Shown: piece by piece, positions 24,801 through 39,800 of the stretch
Numbering within the stretch: the stretch's first letter is position 1
Layout of the letters: each line of letters opens with the position of its first letter
Source: Cyclina sinensis
Taxonomy: Eukaryota; Mollusca; Bivalvia; Venerida; Veneridae
Length of the DNA: 64,000 bases
Direction: 5' to 3'
NCBI GenBank assembly: GCA_012932295.1
Contig: JAAONU010000008.1
Span: 35,702,949-35,766,948 of the forward strand
Position numbers and translations under genes: made by a program
Notes under the pieces: generated by a model
Seen by the model: only the letters and a program-made list of their open reading frames with translations
Told to the model about the DNA's origin: nothing
Database searches by the model: none

Positions 24801-27800
24801 ATGAGTTAAGTTGATAAATCTATTTTTAGCCTCAGTGACCTTTAACCTAATGTAATAATTTGATAAAGGTGCACTAGACAATGCTTCATGCTAAATTTAA
24901 CAAGAAATCGGTAGAACCGATGGATGCTCCCCGAATAAATGCCAATTCCAAAAGGGCTATTGTTAGAAATGTATTTTTTTAAGTATGAAAAACAACAAAG
25001 GGCAATAACTCCTAAATTATGCAAAACAGAGTCACGGTTCTTGCACGCTGCACTTCTCCTCATAGAGATATATCTACCAATAAAGTTTCATGTTAATATC
25101 TCTTTTACTGTGTGAGATATGCCCCGGACAAAAAATAAACATGAGAAATTTCAAAGGGCAATAACTCAAAAATTAATAAAGCAAGAGTTATGGTTCTTGT
25201 GCACTGCACTGCTCATCAATGAGATCTATCTACTTATAAAGTTTCAAATTGTTAACTCTTATACTTTGTGAGATATGCCCCAGACAAAAAATAAGTATGA
25301 GAAATTTGAAAGGGCAATAAAAGTCAAAAATTAATAAAGCAAGAGTTATGGTTCTTGTGCACTGCACTGCTCCTTAATGAGATCTAACTACCTATGAAGT
25401 TTGGTCTTGATATCTCTCATAGTTTTTGTGTTCTGCTCCGGACAAAATTATGATGGACAGACGAACGGACGGACGGACAAAGCGGCAACTATATGCTCGC
25501 CCTTCGGGGAGCATAATAATTCTAGGCCTTCTGGTTCCAGACAAGAAGATTTTTAAAGGTTTTATTCTATATTGCTATGCAAAACTTGTGACCCCTCTGA
25601 TGGGGCCAATAGTGACCCCAGGGATATAATTTGAACAAACTTGCTAGAAGTCTACTAGACAATACTTCATGCCAAATTTTAAAACTCTAGGTTTGTGGTC
25701 ATGGTGGTTTCAGACAAGAAGATTTTTAAAGATTTTATTCTATATTGCTATGTAAAACTTGTGACCATTGGTTGGGGCCAATAGAGTCCCCAGGGACATT
25801 ATTTGAACAAACTTTGTAGAGGTCCAATGACAATGCTACACACCAAATTTCTGACGTCCAGGCTAAGCAGTTTTAGACAAGAAGATTTTTAAAGTTTTTC
25901 ATTCTTGTTGCCATAGCAGCCAGAGTTCTTCATGGAATGGAACTCTTTGAACAACTGTGGTAAATCTTCATGCAAAGAACATTCCTGCAAAGATTTATCA
26001 TCTTTCTCAGAGTGGTTAAGCAGAAGATGTTGTTTTAAGTAAAAAGTTGCCTACGCACAACAGACACAGGGTGATCACAAAAGTTCACTTTGAGCATAAA
26101 GTGGTAAGGTGATCTTAAAAATAAATGGGGAATTAATTCAAAATCTAAGGCAGGCAGAGTTATGGGTCTGGTACTCTGCACTTCTTTTAATTGTGCTCTA
26201 TCTCTGTGTGAAGTTTCAACAATGTTCCTCTTATAGTTACTGAGTTCTACTCCAAACAAAAAATATCAATTAAGGGAAATAATCATAAAAATAAATAAGG
26301 CAGAGTTATGGTTCTTGAATAGAGCATTACACCTCACCAGTATCTACTGACATGTTTGTTTATAACCTTTAAGAGTAACTGCCCACACAAAATTACTATA
26401 AAACAATTAATAATGACCTTTAACGTAAGGACATGGGTCTAGCGTGCTACACAACACCTCATCAAGATGAACAAATGTGGCAATGAATTTCAATGGAGAA
26501 GTTATGGTGTGAAAAATCTCTTTCATAAACATTTTTGACTTTAAACCTTTTTGACTGTGACCTTGACCATTCAGCTAAGTACCTGGTTCTTACATGCAAC
26601 ATTTTGTCTCATCAAGGTGAACAAAAGTGCCAAAATATTTAAAATTCCTTCCATGCATGGAGGAATATGGCCCAGACATGAAAATCTGTACACATTTTTG
26701 ACCTTTAAGCTGTCAAGTTATTTGAGAATCCCTCTATCCATGGCTAAGTTGTACCCCAGATAAACTCGGATGCACACACTAACGCATATACTTACACCAA
26801 AGTGTCACTGTGACATTTATTTTGAGCTCACCACTTGGTGCTCAACAAAAAACTATAGAAGCAATGCATTTTTTCAATGTAACTGTGACAAACAAATTTA
26901 AAGACCATGCAAAGATGACAACAGAAATTTGTAAATCAATTTCCAAAATTATAATAAATGACAATTTTCCTGAGAAATCATTTTTTAACTTCATAAATGA
27001 TTACAATATGACAGTGAGGTAAATGAATGTTACCTTTAATCTGATCTGATCCATGTTTTTGTCGGTACTTTCTGACCACCATATCTAACTGTTTCCATTT
27101 GTTACCATTTGCTAGACCATCCACAATCATCAGGTACATCTCTCTCCTGATGTATGTAAGGCAGTCTGGTATTTCTAAAATAAACATAACAGGTTGTATG
27201 GTGGGGATTTAATGCTCACCTGAGGAAATTTGTTAGAGGGAGGCTCACTTAAATCTGCTTTCCTGGGTGAATATTGTTGTCTACCATAAAAGTTTTTTAC
27301 AGAACTGCTGGTTTTGGATAAGCAAATTCTAAACCTCACCAATGCAGGAATGAAAACATCTGTCAAAGACAAAATCTGTTAATATATTTACCAATGTCTG
27401 TTTATATACAAACATTTGACATAAATCATTACTCTTAAGCCGTAATTACTACAAACAAATAAAAGAAATAACAAGAAGCACCGCAATGCGACGAAAACCA
27501 GGTTTTCAACTACCAAGTATTGATGTGACAGGAATTATGAAAAAATATGGCAGTGTGGTAAAAATGGTGCCAACACAGAAAGTTGGTTTCAATAGTTCAA
27601 AATAAATCAGATACCTGAGTAGCAATGCCAGGCTGTATTTTCATGTAAGCTACACACATGCCAAGTTGAGTATCAATAGGTCAAAGTGTACTGAAGTTAT
27701 TGAGTAGAAGCTGAAAATTCTATTGTAAGCAAGTGACCTTGACCTTGCGCCCAGATATCATAATAGCAATCCCAAGCTGCATCTTAATATAAGCTACCCA

Positions 27801-30800
27801 CACAGCAAGTCTGGTGTCAACAGGTCAACACAAACTCAAGTTATTACGTGAAAACTGAATTTCTTTTTTAAAGCAACAGTGACCTTGACCTTGTTCACAG
27901 ACCCCTGGGTAGCAATGCCAAGTTGCATCTTGATATCAGCTACCAAAATACTAAATTTGGTTTCAATAGGTCTAAGCAAACTAAAGTTATAGAGCAGTAA
28001 CTTAATTTCTTTTTTTAGCAACAGTGACCTTGACCTTGACCACAGATATCTGGGTAGCAATCCCAAGCTGTCTCTTAATATAAGCTACCCATACACCAAG
28101 TTTGGGGTCAATAGACCAAAGCAAACTAAAGTTATTGAGCAGAAACTGAATTTTTATTTTTAGCAACAGTGACCTTGACCTTGATCACAGACACCTGGGT
28201 AGCAATGCCAAGCTGCCCCTTGATATAAGCTACCCATACACCAAGTTTGGGGTCAATAGGTCAAAGCAAACTCAAGTTATTGAGTGGAAACTGAATTTCT
28301 ATTTTTAGCAACAGTGACCTTGACCTTGATCACAGACACCTTGGTAGCAATCCCAAGCTGCCTCTTGATATAAGCTACCCATACACCAAGTTTGGCATCA
28401 ATAGGCCAAAGTAAACTCAAGGTATTGAACGTAAACCAAAAGTTGACGCCCGCCCGCCCACCCGCCGACTTCAGCATTACAATAACCAGGTTTTGTTGAA
28501 AACCTGGTTAAAAATTCCTTTTTCTATGACCATTGTAATCATTAGGCAGGTTGTACATTTGTGAAAGTTTAATGCTACTCTCCACAAGATGCAATTACAA
28601 CATAGATTTTCCAGATAAGAACTTACATACAAACAATGTTATGTGTCACCTTACTGATCTGTGGACTGACAGAACTTTATCAATCTCTTATTAACTTAAT
28701 GTTAGGCAAGATAAAATAACTACATTTTACAGATATTTTTTAGAGGTATTTTTTTACTGATACCTGGATTGAAAGTCTTTCCTAGCCTCTTGACAATTTC
28801 AGACACTGCTTTCTTCATCACTTCCTCATGTTTTCCTCCAGTGTGTGTATGGTTTAACAACATGGTCATCTTCTCATATCCGTCTCTTACAAAACCCTCA
28901 GTAAAATTGGTCATCCCTTGTGAAAACAGGTCATCACAAAATCACAAGTTCTCCTTGGATGTGACTGGGTTCCTGCCTTTTTAAATTGGTTGGTTTCATT
29001 CAGTGGCTGCTTTTTTGATTGGCTGAACTCTCTACTTTTCTGCTGAGTTGCTGGTGGCTTCGAAACATTTTCTGGAGTATAAATCAAAAGCAAAACAATC
29101 ATACAACATAAATGTAAATTTCTGTCACAGGACTGTATGATCAATACCAAACAGCCTCTATGTCATCACTACAATACAACCACTATAATGTTGTTACAAC
29201 ACACCAACTTTTATTTCCTCATTATTAAAGAACCTTCATATAATTACTATCTTAGTCCTGAGTCATTACCATACTTCTTCTATAAAATCACTACAACAAT
29301 ACCTTTATGTTGTCAGCACCATACCACTGTCTATGTAGTCACTACCCCTTTACCCCTAATACCATACTAGATCTATGCTGTTACAACCATAAAACCTTTA
29401 GGTTGTCACTACCACACTACCTCTATGTCATCAAAACTATATTTCATATATGTCATCACTACTGAACCACAGTTATGTTTTCACTGCAACTTTGAGTTGT
29501 CACAATCATACTACCTGTATGTCTCAACTACCATACTATCTCTATGTCATGACTTCCATAGTACCTGTATGATGTCACTACAAAACTGTATGTCATCTCT
29601 ACTATACTACCTCTTTGTTGTCAGTGTAATATGACCTCTGTGCCATCTTTACCATAATACCTGTATGCCATCACTACCACTCTATGTTGTCAGCACCATA
29701 TTACATCCATGTACGAGTATTCACTTCCATGCTATCTCTATGTTGTCACTACCTGCTACCTCTATGCATTCATCACCATACTACCTCAATGTAATCAAAA
29801 CCATATTTCTTCTATGCCTCGATTTCATTTACCTCTATGACATCACTTCCATAAAACCCCTAAGTTCTCACTACCATTCTATGTTATCACAAACACACTA
29901 CCTCTATGTTCTCAATACTTTAATTCATCAGTACCAAACTATCTATTTGTCATCACTGTGATAATATCTGTATGTTGTCACTAAAATACTAGTTGTTGTC
30001 ACTATCATACTACCTTTATACCATGACTACCATACTTTGTCACCTCCGTCAAACCTGTATTTAGTCACTACCATACTGTCTCTATGTCATCTCTACCATT
30101 CTGCCTTTAAATCATTAATTTCCTCACTGTCCTCACTTCCATTTTACCTCTATGACATCAGTATCATACAACCTCTATGTTGTCACTACCACTGTATGTT
30201 GTCACAAACACACTATCCCTGTAAATTGTCACTACCATAGTATCTCTTTATCATCACTTCCATAATACCTGTTTGTTGTCACTATAATACTATATGTCAA
30301 AACAACCACACTACCTCTATATCATCCCTATGTTTGTTGTTACTTCTATTGAACTTGTATGTTGTCACTACCATACTATCTCTTAGTTATCACTTCTAAA
30401 ATACTTTTATAACTCTGATATAATATTTTATGTCATGACTACCATACAATAAATGAAGTCACTACCAAACTATCTCTATATCATGACTACCATACAACCT
30501 CTATGTCATCACTTCCATACAATAAATGCAGTCACTACCATACTATCTCTATATCATGACTACCATACAACCTCTATGTCATCACTTCCATACAATAAAT
30601 GCAGTCACTGCCATACTGTCTCTATATCATGACTACCATACAACCTCTATGTCATGACTACTATACAATAAATGCAGTCTCTACCATACTATCTCTATAT
30701 CATGACTACCAAACAACCTCTGTCATCACTTCCATACAATAAATGCAGTCACTACAATACTTTCTCTATATCATGAATATTATACAACCTCTATGTCATG

Positions 30801-33800
30801 ACTACCATACAACCTCTATGTCATCACTTCCATAAAATAAATGCAGTCACTACCATACTATCTCAATATCATGACTACCATACAAACTCTATGTCATAAT
30901 TACTATAAAATAAATGAAGTCACTACCATACTATCTCTCTATCATGACTACTATACAACAATTATGTCATGACTACCATGCAACCTCTCTGTCATGACTA
31001 CCATACAATAAATGCAATCACTACCATACTATCTCTCTATCATGACTACTATACAACCTCTATGTCATGACCACTATACAATAAATGCAGTCACTTCCAT
31101 AGCATCTCTCTTTCATGACTACTATACAACCTCTATGTCATGACTATCATACAACCTCTATGTCATGACTACCATACAATAAATGCAGTCACTACCATAG
31201 CATCTCTCTATCATGACTACTATACAACCTCTATGTCATGACTATCATACAACCTCTATGTCATGACTACCATACAATAAATGCAGTCACTACCATAGCA
31301 TCTCTCTATCATGACAACTATACAACCTCTATGTCATGACTACCATACAATAAATGCAGTCACTACCATAGCATCTCTCTATCATGACTACTATACAACC
31401 TCTATGTCATGACTATCATACAACCTCTATGTCATGACTACCATACAATAAATGCAGTCACTACCATACTATCAAGTCTATGTCATGACTACCAAACTAC
31501 ATCTATGCTGTCATTACCATTTAACCTCTATTTATCATAAGCATCTATGTTGTAAACCAAAATAGTTCTATATTACCTGTATGTTGTCACTATAGTACTA
31601 CCATAACCTTGTTACTTCCACACTGATATTTCTCAAGATATCTTTATCTTCTGCCGTTCAACAGCAGTTTCTTTGCCCTTCTTATTTTGAGATTTTTTGC
31701 CACTGCTGTATAAGAACATGAAATAAGGTAACTGTCCCCTTTAAGTGTACTTACCTTTGTTATACATAGCCATTCGCAGAACCTCTCTACTCTGAGTCTC
31801 ACTGACAGGTAAGTAGTCAATGGCAAAGTGGTTGGTTTTATTTCTGTGGTTTGGATCAACTTCACATTTCAGCAACAGCATGATCACATCATGTCTTTAA
31901 ATTGAAAAACATTAAGGAAATTAGAAACATACAATAAACATCTTTAACAACAACAAACAAGAGGGCCATGATGGCCCTAGATCGCTCACCTGAGTATGAC
32001 TCCTTTTAACAAAATTGTTATGGACCTGATTAACTGACCCCAGATGACCCATATTCGAAATTGACCTAGAAATTACCGAAACAACATTTCTGACAAATTT
32101 CCAGGACATTTGGACTGAAAATGTAGCCGCTAGAGTGTTAACAAGGTTTTTTCATATTTGGCCTCTGTGACCTAGTTTTTTATCCCAGATGACCCATATT
32201 CGAGCTTGGGCTAGAAATCATAAAAGCAACCTTTCTGACAAATTTCCAGGATATTTGAACTGAAAAAGTAGCCTCTAGAATGTTAACAAGGTTTTTCTAT
32301 TTTTTGGCTCTGTGACCTACTTTTTGACCCCAGATGACCCGTGCTTGAACATGACCTACAAATTATCCAAATAACCTTTCTGAAAAATTTCCAGGTTATT
32401 TGGACTGAAAATGTAGCCTCTAGAGTGTTAACATGGTTTTTCCATATTTGGGCTCTGTGACCTAGTCTTTGACCCAGATGACCCATATTTGAACCTAAGC
32501 TAGAAATTATTGAAATAACCTTTCTGACAAATTTCAAGGATATTTGGACTGAAAATGTAACCTCTAGAGTGTTAACAAGGTTTTTCCATATTTGGGCTCT
32601 GTGACCTAGCTTTTGATCCCGATGACCCATATTCGAACTTGTGCTAGATATCATCGAAACAACCTTTCCGACAAATTTCCAGGATACTTGGACTGAAAAT
32701 GTAGCCTCTAGATTGTTAACAAGGTTTTTCTATTTTTGGGCAATGTGACCTAGTTTTTCATCCCAGATAAACCATATTAAAACTTGTTAGTCATCATTGG
32801 GACAAACATCCTGATCAAGTTTCATGACAATTGAGGCAAAAATGTGACCACTAGAGTGTTAACAAACTAAGTGTGGACGTCAGAAGGACGACGGACATTG
32901 ATCGATCCTAATAGCTTACCATGAGGCTACCACTTAGGTGAGCTTAAAAAACCCAACCAAAAACAAAATTAATGCTGTAAAATTCACAAAATAAGTATTG
33001 GGTTATCTGCATAAAAAAGTTTTCTGAAAATGGGTTTTTAAACAAACTGAAATAAAACTTGTTCCTATAGAATCACAGTCTCAAATAAAGGGAGGTATAT
33101 TTGCTTTTGTTAACAATCAACGAGACTAAAAGACTGGTAAACACTTGAACCCCATATTTTTGGAACTATTTAAAGCATTATAATAAGTATGCCATGGTAG
33201 TGAATTTTCCAGGACTGAACCTTTTGACCCCATGAAAAAATTACAAAATCATGTCATCCTCCCTACAAGAGAAAAGTCCCATTTACACATGCAATATTCT
33301 TTACAACATTCTGTGTCATGCTCATTCAAGAATCATCATCTACATAAGTTTGAAGAACATGCAAAGCATGCACACCGCAGAATTGATTGTTTGCTCAAAC
33401 TTAATTTAAAGTCAGTTATCAAACTGTAACAATAACCTCAAATTTTACCTGTGACAAGAAAGCATAATGCACAGAATAACAAACACAAGTCTTGGAAATA
33501 TTGTAACAAGAGTGCCATGATGGCCCTAGATGGCCCACCTGAGTATGACTGCTTTTAACAAAACTGTTATGGACACTATTAATTGACCCCAGATGACCTA
33601 TATTCTAAATTGACCTAGAAATTACCGAAACAATTTTTCTGAAATATTTCCAGGTTATTTGAACTGAAAATGTTACCTCTAGAGTGTTAACAAGGTTTTG
33701 GGCTCTGTAACCTAGTTTTTGAATCCAGATGACCCATATTCGAAGCTGAGCTAGAAATTATTGAAACAACTTTTCTGACAGAAGTCCAGTTATATATATT

Positions 33801-36800
33801 TGAACTGAAAATGTTGCCTCTACAGTGGCTATTTATGGTAACTATAGAATTTATGAAACAAAAATACAAATTTACAAAGACAATAAACAATATATCTCCT
33901 AAGAAAGGGCATTACCAGGTGCTGACGGCTTATCCATGAAAGTGTGACCCAAGACACTGAAGTATACAATTTATGACAAGTGAGAACTGTAACAGAGGCA
34001 GTAACGGGATTTGTGGACTGTAGAATTTTTATCTATGCACAGACTTAATGATTTCTAGCACTAACTGATGATCTCCAGGACAGTGGGACAGGCATTCAAG
34101 CACTGGACCAATCCTGGATGATTCAGGACACAAGCCATGTATCTACAAAATTACTGTCAACAGGTTTAATAAAAATTCTAAAACCCTTTAAATGTATTTT
34201 ACACACACCAAAATTAGAAACAGCTCTAACAATGATCAACTTTTCTTTCATTCAGCATTATAAATAGACATTTGTTAATTCTTTATCTTTTGCTGGCAGC
34301 TTGGCAGACTGTTAACTGTCTTAGGATTTAACAAGTCAATCTCAGATTTTACATACGCTACATGCAAAGTGTACTTCCCAATGGCAATTTGGCAAGCAGC
34401 TAGCACAAGCCTATATAGATATTTACCTTCTGTTTCTATCAACATTGTGTTCCATGGTTGCTGTATGCAGTACTGTATTACCTCTGCTGTCTAGTTTTCG
34501 CTGGTCGACATCTGTACGTCTACAGTATTTCTCCACAAGGTACTTCAGCAGGCTCATATTCTTTGCTGTGAAAAAAACGAAAGTATACAGAACAGGATTC
34601 TTTAAGCTTTATTAGGTTTTATTTAGTTAATTTGAGCTTAAGGTCAGAATTACATCATGTAGGGCTGTTTTACAAAATATCTTTGCTTTAAGTTGCTTTG
34701 CTTTGGTTTAGTTGAGCTGAGTCGATCACCTTACAGCAGAAGTTAAAGCAGGTGGGCAATTTACCAAACAATTGTTCGGAAGAACCAGTAACACATTCCT
34801 ATCATCCATAAGAAACTACCAACTTTCTCATATTAATGGCAAGCAGTTTTGTGATGACCTTTACCACTTGACAACAAAGGAGGAGTCCCAGGACGGTCTG
34901 TACAAGGTGCTGTAACTTAGTTCTGCATGATAGGCTCGGATGGATAGCTTTAGTTTGTACAGAAAAATGAAAAAGACACACTTAAAATAAAACTTGGCAT
35001 GACACAGCCCCTTACTTGGTAAACATTTCTGCCAAGTATTTCCAAAATCCATCCATAAATGACAGTTTTGTTACAGACACGAAAAACAACTTTTGACCTT
35101 TGAAATGTGTCCATGACCTTGGAAGTAGAAACGTTGGTCCGAAACATGACATATTGTCTTATGTTGGTATACTTTTCTGCCAGGCAATTATGAAATCCAT
35201 CCATAATTGACAGAGTTATGGAACGGACACGAAAAAAGGACCTAACTTTTATAATCTTAACCTCTAAGTGTGACCTTGACCTTGGAGGTACATACCTGGG
35301 TTTTGTGCGTGACAAATTGTCTAATGTTGGTGAACATTTCTACTAAGTAATTCAAAAATCCATCCATTAATGACAGTTATAGATGATTTATTTTTGAAGA
35401 AATATTGTTTGAACAAACAAGGTGACTCCAGTACAACCCCTTTGTGGGGGTATAAAAAGCAGGAATATGGTATCGTGGTTCCAATACACAGCAATGGTGA
35501 ATCATCATCTAATCTTATTGATATCATGATAAAAAGTATGTTAATAGTCTACAAAAATCTGGAGAAAGAAAAGCTAAGAAAGGTCTTCCATACCAACAAC
35601 AAGTGTCATCTTGACAACAGCATGGAGGTATGTGTCCCCTGTCTCCAAAGTTATGGTCTTCCGGTCACAGCCACATTCCAGAAAGTACTGTATCATTTCT
35701 ATACCCCATGTGTATTTCTGTACGAATATATGAAATATTTCATAGCCTTTTGAATTTACCATTTATATCAACTACCTTCAACTAGTCATTTCGACACATT
35801 ATGTGATCTTGTGTATAAACATAAACACTCAATTTTCTGTGGTATATTCATTCCATTAGATCCACTAATTATCCTAGCCTTTATCTTAACACTGCAAGTA
35901 ATAGGTTAAAACAGCATCTTTACATAATGTCCATCTCTGAATCCTAAAATTAGAGTTTCACCTGCATCTCTTTTCTGGGCCTTTTTTCCCCAATCATGTT
36001 GCGAATATGACCTTAAACCCTGAAATATGAATTTCCACTACAAATTGTCACACTTCAGAATTTTTTTGCAAGTTCTAAAAATTCAACTCTAAAATGTTCA
36101 TGCTTTAGCATTTGTTTGAAGATATAAACTTAAAGACACTATACATATACTTGGTAGCTTTTTAATCTTACCTTGAGCTTTGCTAGATCACAGAATGGTT
36201 TAAGAGTAGAAGTGAGATGGGGTTTCCTTGGTCTACCCACAGTGTACTGATAGTAGGCCACTGCTGCATTTGACCAATCACCTTTACCAATAAGTTCATA
36301 ACAAGCACGTGCCCAGATATGTCCCTGTTCAGCTGGTATCTCCTGTATTCTCTTCTTTACATCCACTGTAATGGAGCAGAATAACACTGTAATTTTGTTT
36401 GGATTCTTCAAACAATTAAGGGAGTAAGTGGTAGCAAACTACAAAAGTTTCTTAATTGTTGCAAAGTCTGATTTAGTGTTTGATGCAATTTGATCTGTAA
36501 TCAATTTCACGCCAAAACATGGACAAGGTTCGACAGAGTTCAGGTTGCTGACATCACATTCAATATGTCACTTGTTGTACCTTTTGTACATATATTAAAA
36601 GAGGTCAACTTTAATACAATTTGTGTTTGAAAGATAGGCATTTCAGTTGCCTTCAAGTACAAGTATGCCACCCCATAAAATGACACAGCCTCCACTCTAA
36701 AATGGTCCCTCTGCTGCAGTCAGCATAAATTCATTCTTTCAGTGGAAAATTCTAAATGGTCAGCAAGATGAAGTCAAATGCTAAATGAGTCTTAAAGCTT

Positions 36801-39800
36801 GAATGCAAGATTAAGTCTCTAAACATGGAACCAATCATTTTCATTTCTTACCAGGAAAGTAAAACACAAGTTCTCATTTTAATTTAATTGAAGCTAATGT
36901 GACCTATGGAACTCAAGTTCAAGGACGATACTTCTTGCTGCAGCTAGGACTTCCTAAACAAAAACCCAAGGCACTAACTACTGAGACATCAATGGCTATA
37001 TGTTGTTCTGACAATACTGGATACTGACACATCAATGGCTATATTTTGGTCTGACAAATCTACTTACCAAGACATCAATGGCTATTATTTGGTTTAACAA
37101 TTCTGCCTACTGAGAATTCAATGGCAATCTTTTGTTCTTAGAATTCTGACTTCTAAGACATCAGTGGCTATATTTTTATCTGAGACATCAATGGTTACAC
37201 TAATTCTGACTACTACTGAAATATCAATCTTTATATTTTGGTCTGAAAATTCTGATTACTGAGACATCAATGACTATATATTGTTCTGACTTCTAAGACA
37301 TCAATGGCTATATTTTGTCCTGACTTCTGAGACATCAATGTCTGACAATACTGATTGCTGTGATAACAATGTCTATATTAAGTTCCGACAACTCTGACTT
37401 AAATGTATTATATGTAATGTTATCATTGATATGGGCCAGTGGCCATTGTCAATAAGTCATTGTTGTTGTTGACTTCTGAGATACAATACTGACTATTCAG
37501 ATATCAACTGCCATATTTTGATCCGAGAATTCTGACTACTGAAACATCAGTGGCTATACTTCAGTCTGACAATATTGACTATTGCGACATCCATGGCCAT
37601 ATTTTGATCTGACACTCTACTACTTGGGTAATGTGCAGGTAGTGTATAAGTAGTGTACAGGATATCGGCCCCCTATTCCAGAGCATCTTATATATACAGC
37701 TGTGGTTTCAATCCCTTATTCTTAATCCAGAAACATTTTCTGTTCATTACTGTATTTTTTACTATAAAATGTCATCCTTAAAAGGTACAGTTAAGCTGAC
37801 CACAACAATGCTACAATGCTCCACATCTTCACATATACAATAAATACATTGTAACAGCTAGATGCTTAAACAACCAATACTTACACAAACTTTTCGGAAT
37901 CTGTGCACAAACAGTGGCAAGCTCAGTGAGAATTTCTATTTTAACCTTGTCTTCAGTGTGGCTATCAATACCATTGTAAGCATTTACAAATGCCTTCATT
38001 GCTTTATCCATTTCCCCAATGCCTCTTAATGCTTTTCCAACACGTATATGAGCCTGTAAAACAGAATTGCTGGACTTGAAAAACAGGACATGGTACTGAT
38101 TCTGTATCTCGTCATTTGCTTAGCTGGGTACAAAGAACATATTGGAAACTAAATGCTTTCAAAGGCTTTTCATTTCTAAAGAAAGAGTACATGTATCAAG
38201 CTGTAATGACCGAGTAAGTCTTCTTAGCTTCTGAGATATCGTATGCTGATGTACTTGCAGGCAGGCAACTGGTTATCAATTGTATTTGGTTATATAGAAC
38301 AACCTGAATCCAATTCTATAACTAATGCTTAAACAACTGCTCTGTTAGAAATGCAAGACCATGGTGGCCTTACATGACTCACCTGGCATATGGTAACATG
38401 TAAGGACTTCTTTTTACAGTGTGTTAGTTTGATAAGTTAAAAATTGTGTAGTTCAGATTTTATCTTTGAAGTCTCCAAAATAAGGAAGTAGGGTAGTAGG
38501 TGATTTAAACAAGAGGGCCATGATGGCCCTGGATCGCTCACCTGAGTACTTTTCCCGAGGGTCTACCGTTAAGCAAACATCAGATGCAACAATACATTTT
38601 CTAACTGAAGATATTCAAAGATCTCATATTTTAAACATAAAAAATCCGTAAGGGCAGAGGCAATTTCGTGATAACAGGTTATGAGGAGATGTCATTTGTA
38701 GCCATATATTGGAAAAAACCTATTTTTAGCTCCTGTTGCCATTTTGTTCAATGAAGCAGAACCGTTTAAGCAATTTTAAAGCAGGGGTATGTAAGGAACA
38801 TTTCTGTGAAATTTGATGGAAAATTACCTTGCCATTGAGGAGTAGAAGCTGTTTGATTTCTTTTCTACTTTTAGTTTTTACAGCTCTTATGTGCAATGGA
38901 GCAGAATGGTTTGAGCAATTTTAGAAAAGGGCATTATAAGGAACATTTCTGTCAAATTTGGTTTAATATGGCCAAGCAGTTTTGGAGGAGATGTCATTTC
39001 AAGCAAAATATTGACGAAAATCTATTTTTAGCTCTGGTGGCCATTTTGTTCAATGGAGCAGAACCGTTTTAGCAATTTTAATAGAGGGCTATGTAAGGAA
39101 CATTTCTGTGAAATTTGGTGGAAAATCTCCCAACCGTTTAGGAGGAGATGTTGTTTGAATTTTTTTCTATTTTTAGCTTTTGCAGCCCCTATGTGCAATA
39201 GAGCGGAACGGTTTCAGCAATTTTAGGAAAGGGCAATATAAAGAACATTTCTGTAAAGTTTGGTTAAAAATAGCTTTGTGATTCAGGAGGAGATGTCATT
39301 TAAAGTAAAATGTTGACGAGGTAAGACGGACGGATGACAACGGACGACAGACACAGAGTGATCTAAAAAGTTGAATGAGAGATGATAATGAGAACTACTG
39401 AAATACTATACATGAACATTTTCTGATTCAGGACTGGTAAATTAGGATCACAAACAACTCACAACAAGAAATGTTTGTAAAACATAAATGCCCCCCGGCA
39501 GCACCTAATTGCTTGTGGTTGGGCCAAAGCGTTCTCTAGTTATTGATCAGAAACCGTTTTTAGGATCAAGGACCCTGTGGCCTTGACCTTTGACCTAATG
39601 TCCTCAAAATCAATAGGGGTCATTTACTGGTCATGACCAACCAGCATACCAAGTTTGGTGAACCTATGTCAATGCATTCTCTAGTTATTGATTGGAAACC
39701 GTTTTTAGAGTCAAAGTCTCTGTGAGCTTGACCTTTGACCTAATGACCTCAAAATCAATAGGGGGTCATCTACTGGTGATGACCAACCAGCATACCAAGT

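Noticed and set aside
29137..30240. Five plus-strand frames rich in Ser, Leu, Tyr
   Set aside because: They are translations of the 25-bp minisatellite.
35370..35753. 127-codon plus-strand open frame
   Set aside because: It starts in repeat sequence and runs antisense over exon 13, whose ankyrin coding, splice sites and phases are clear.
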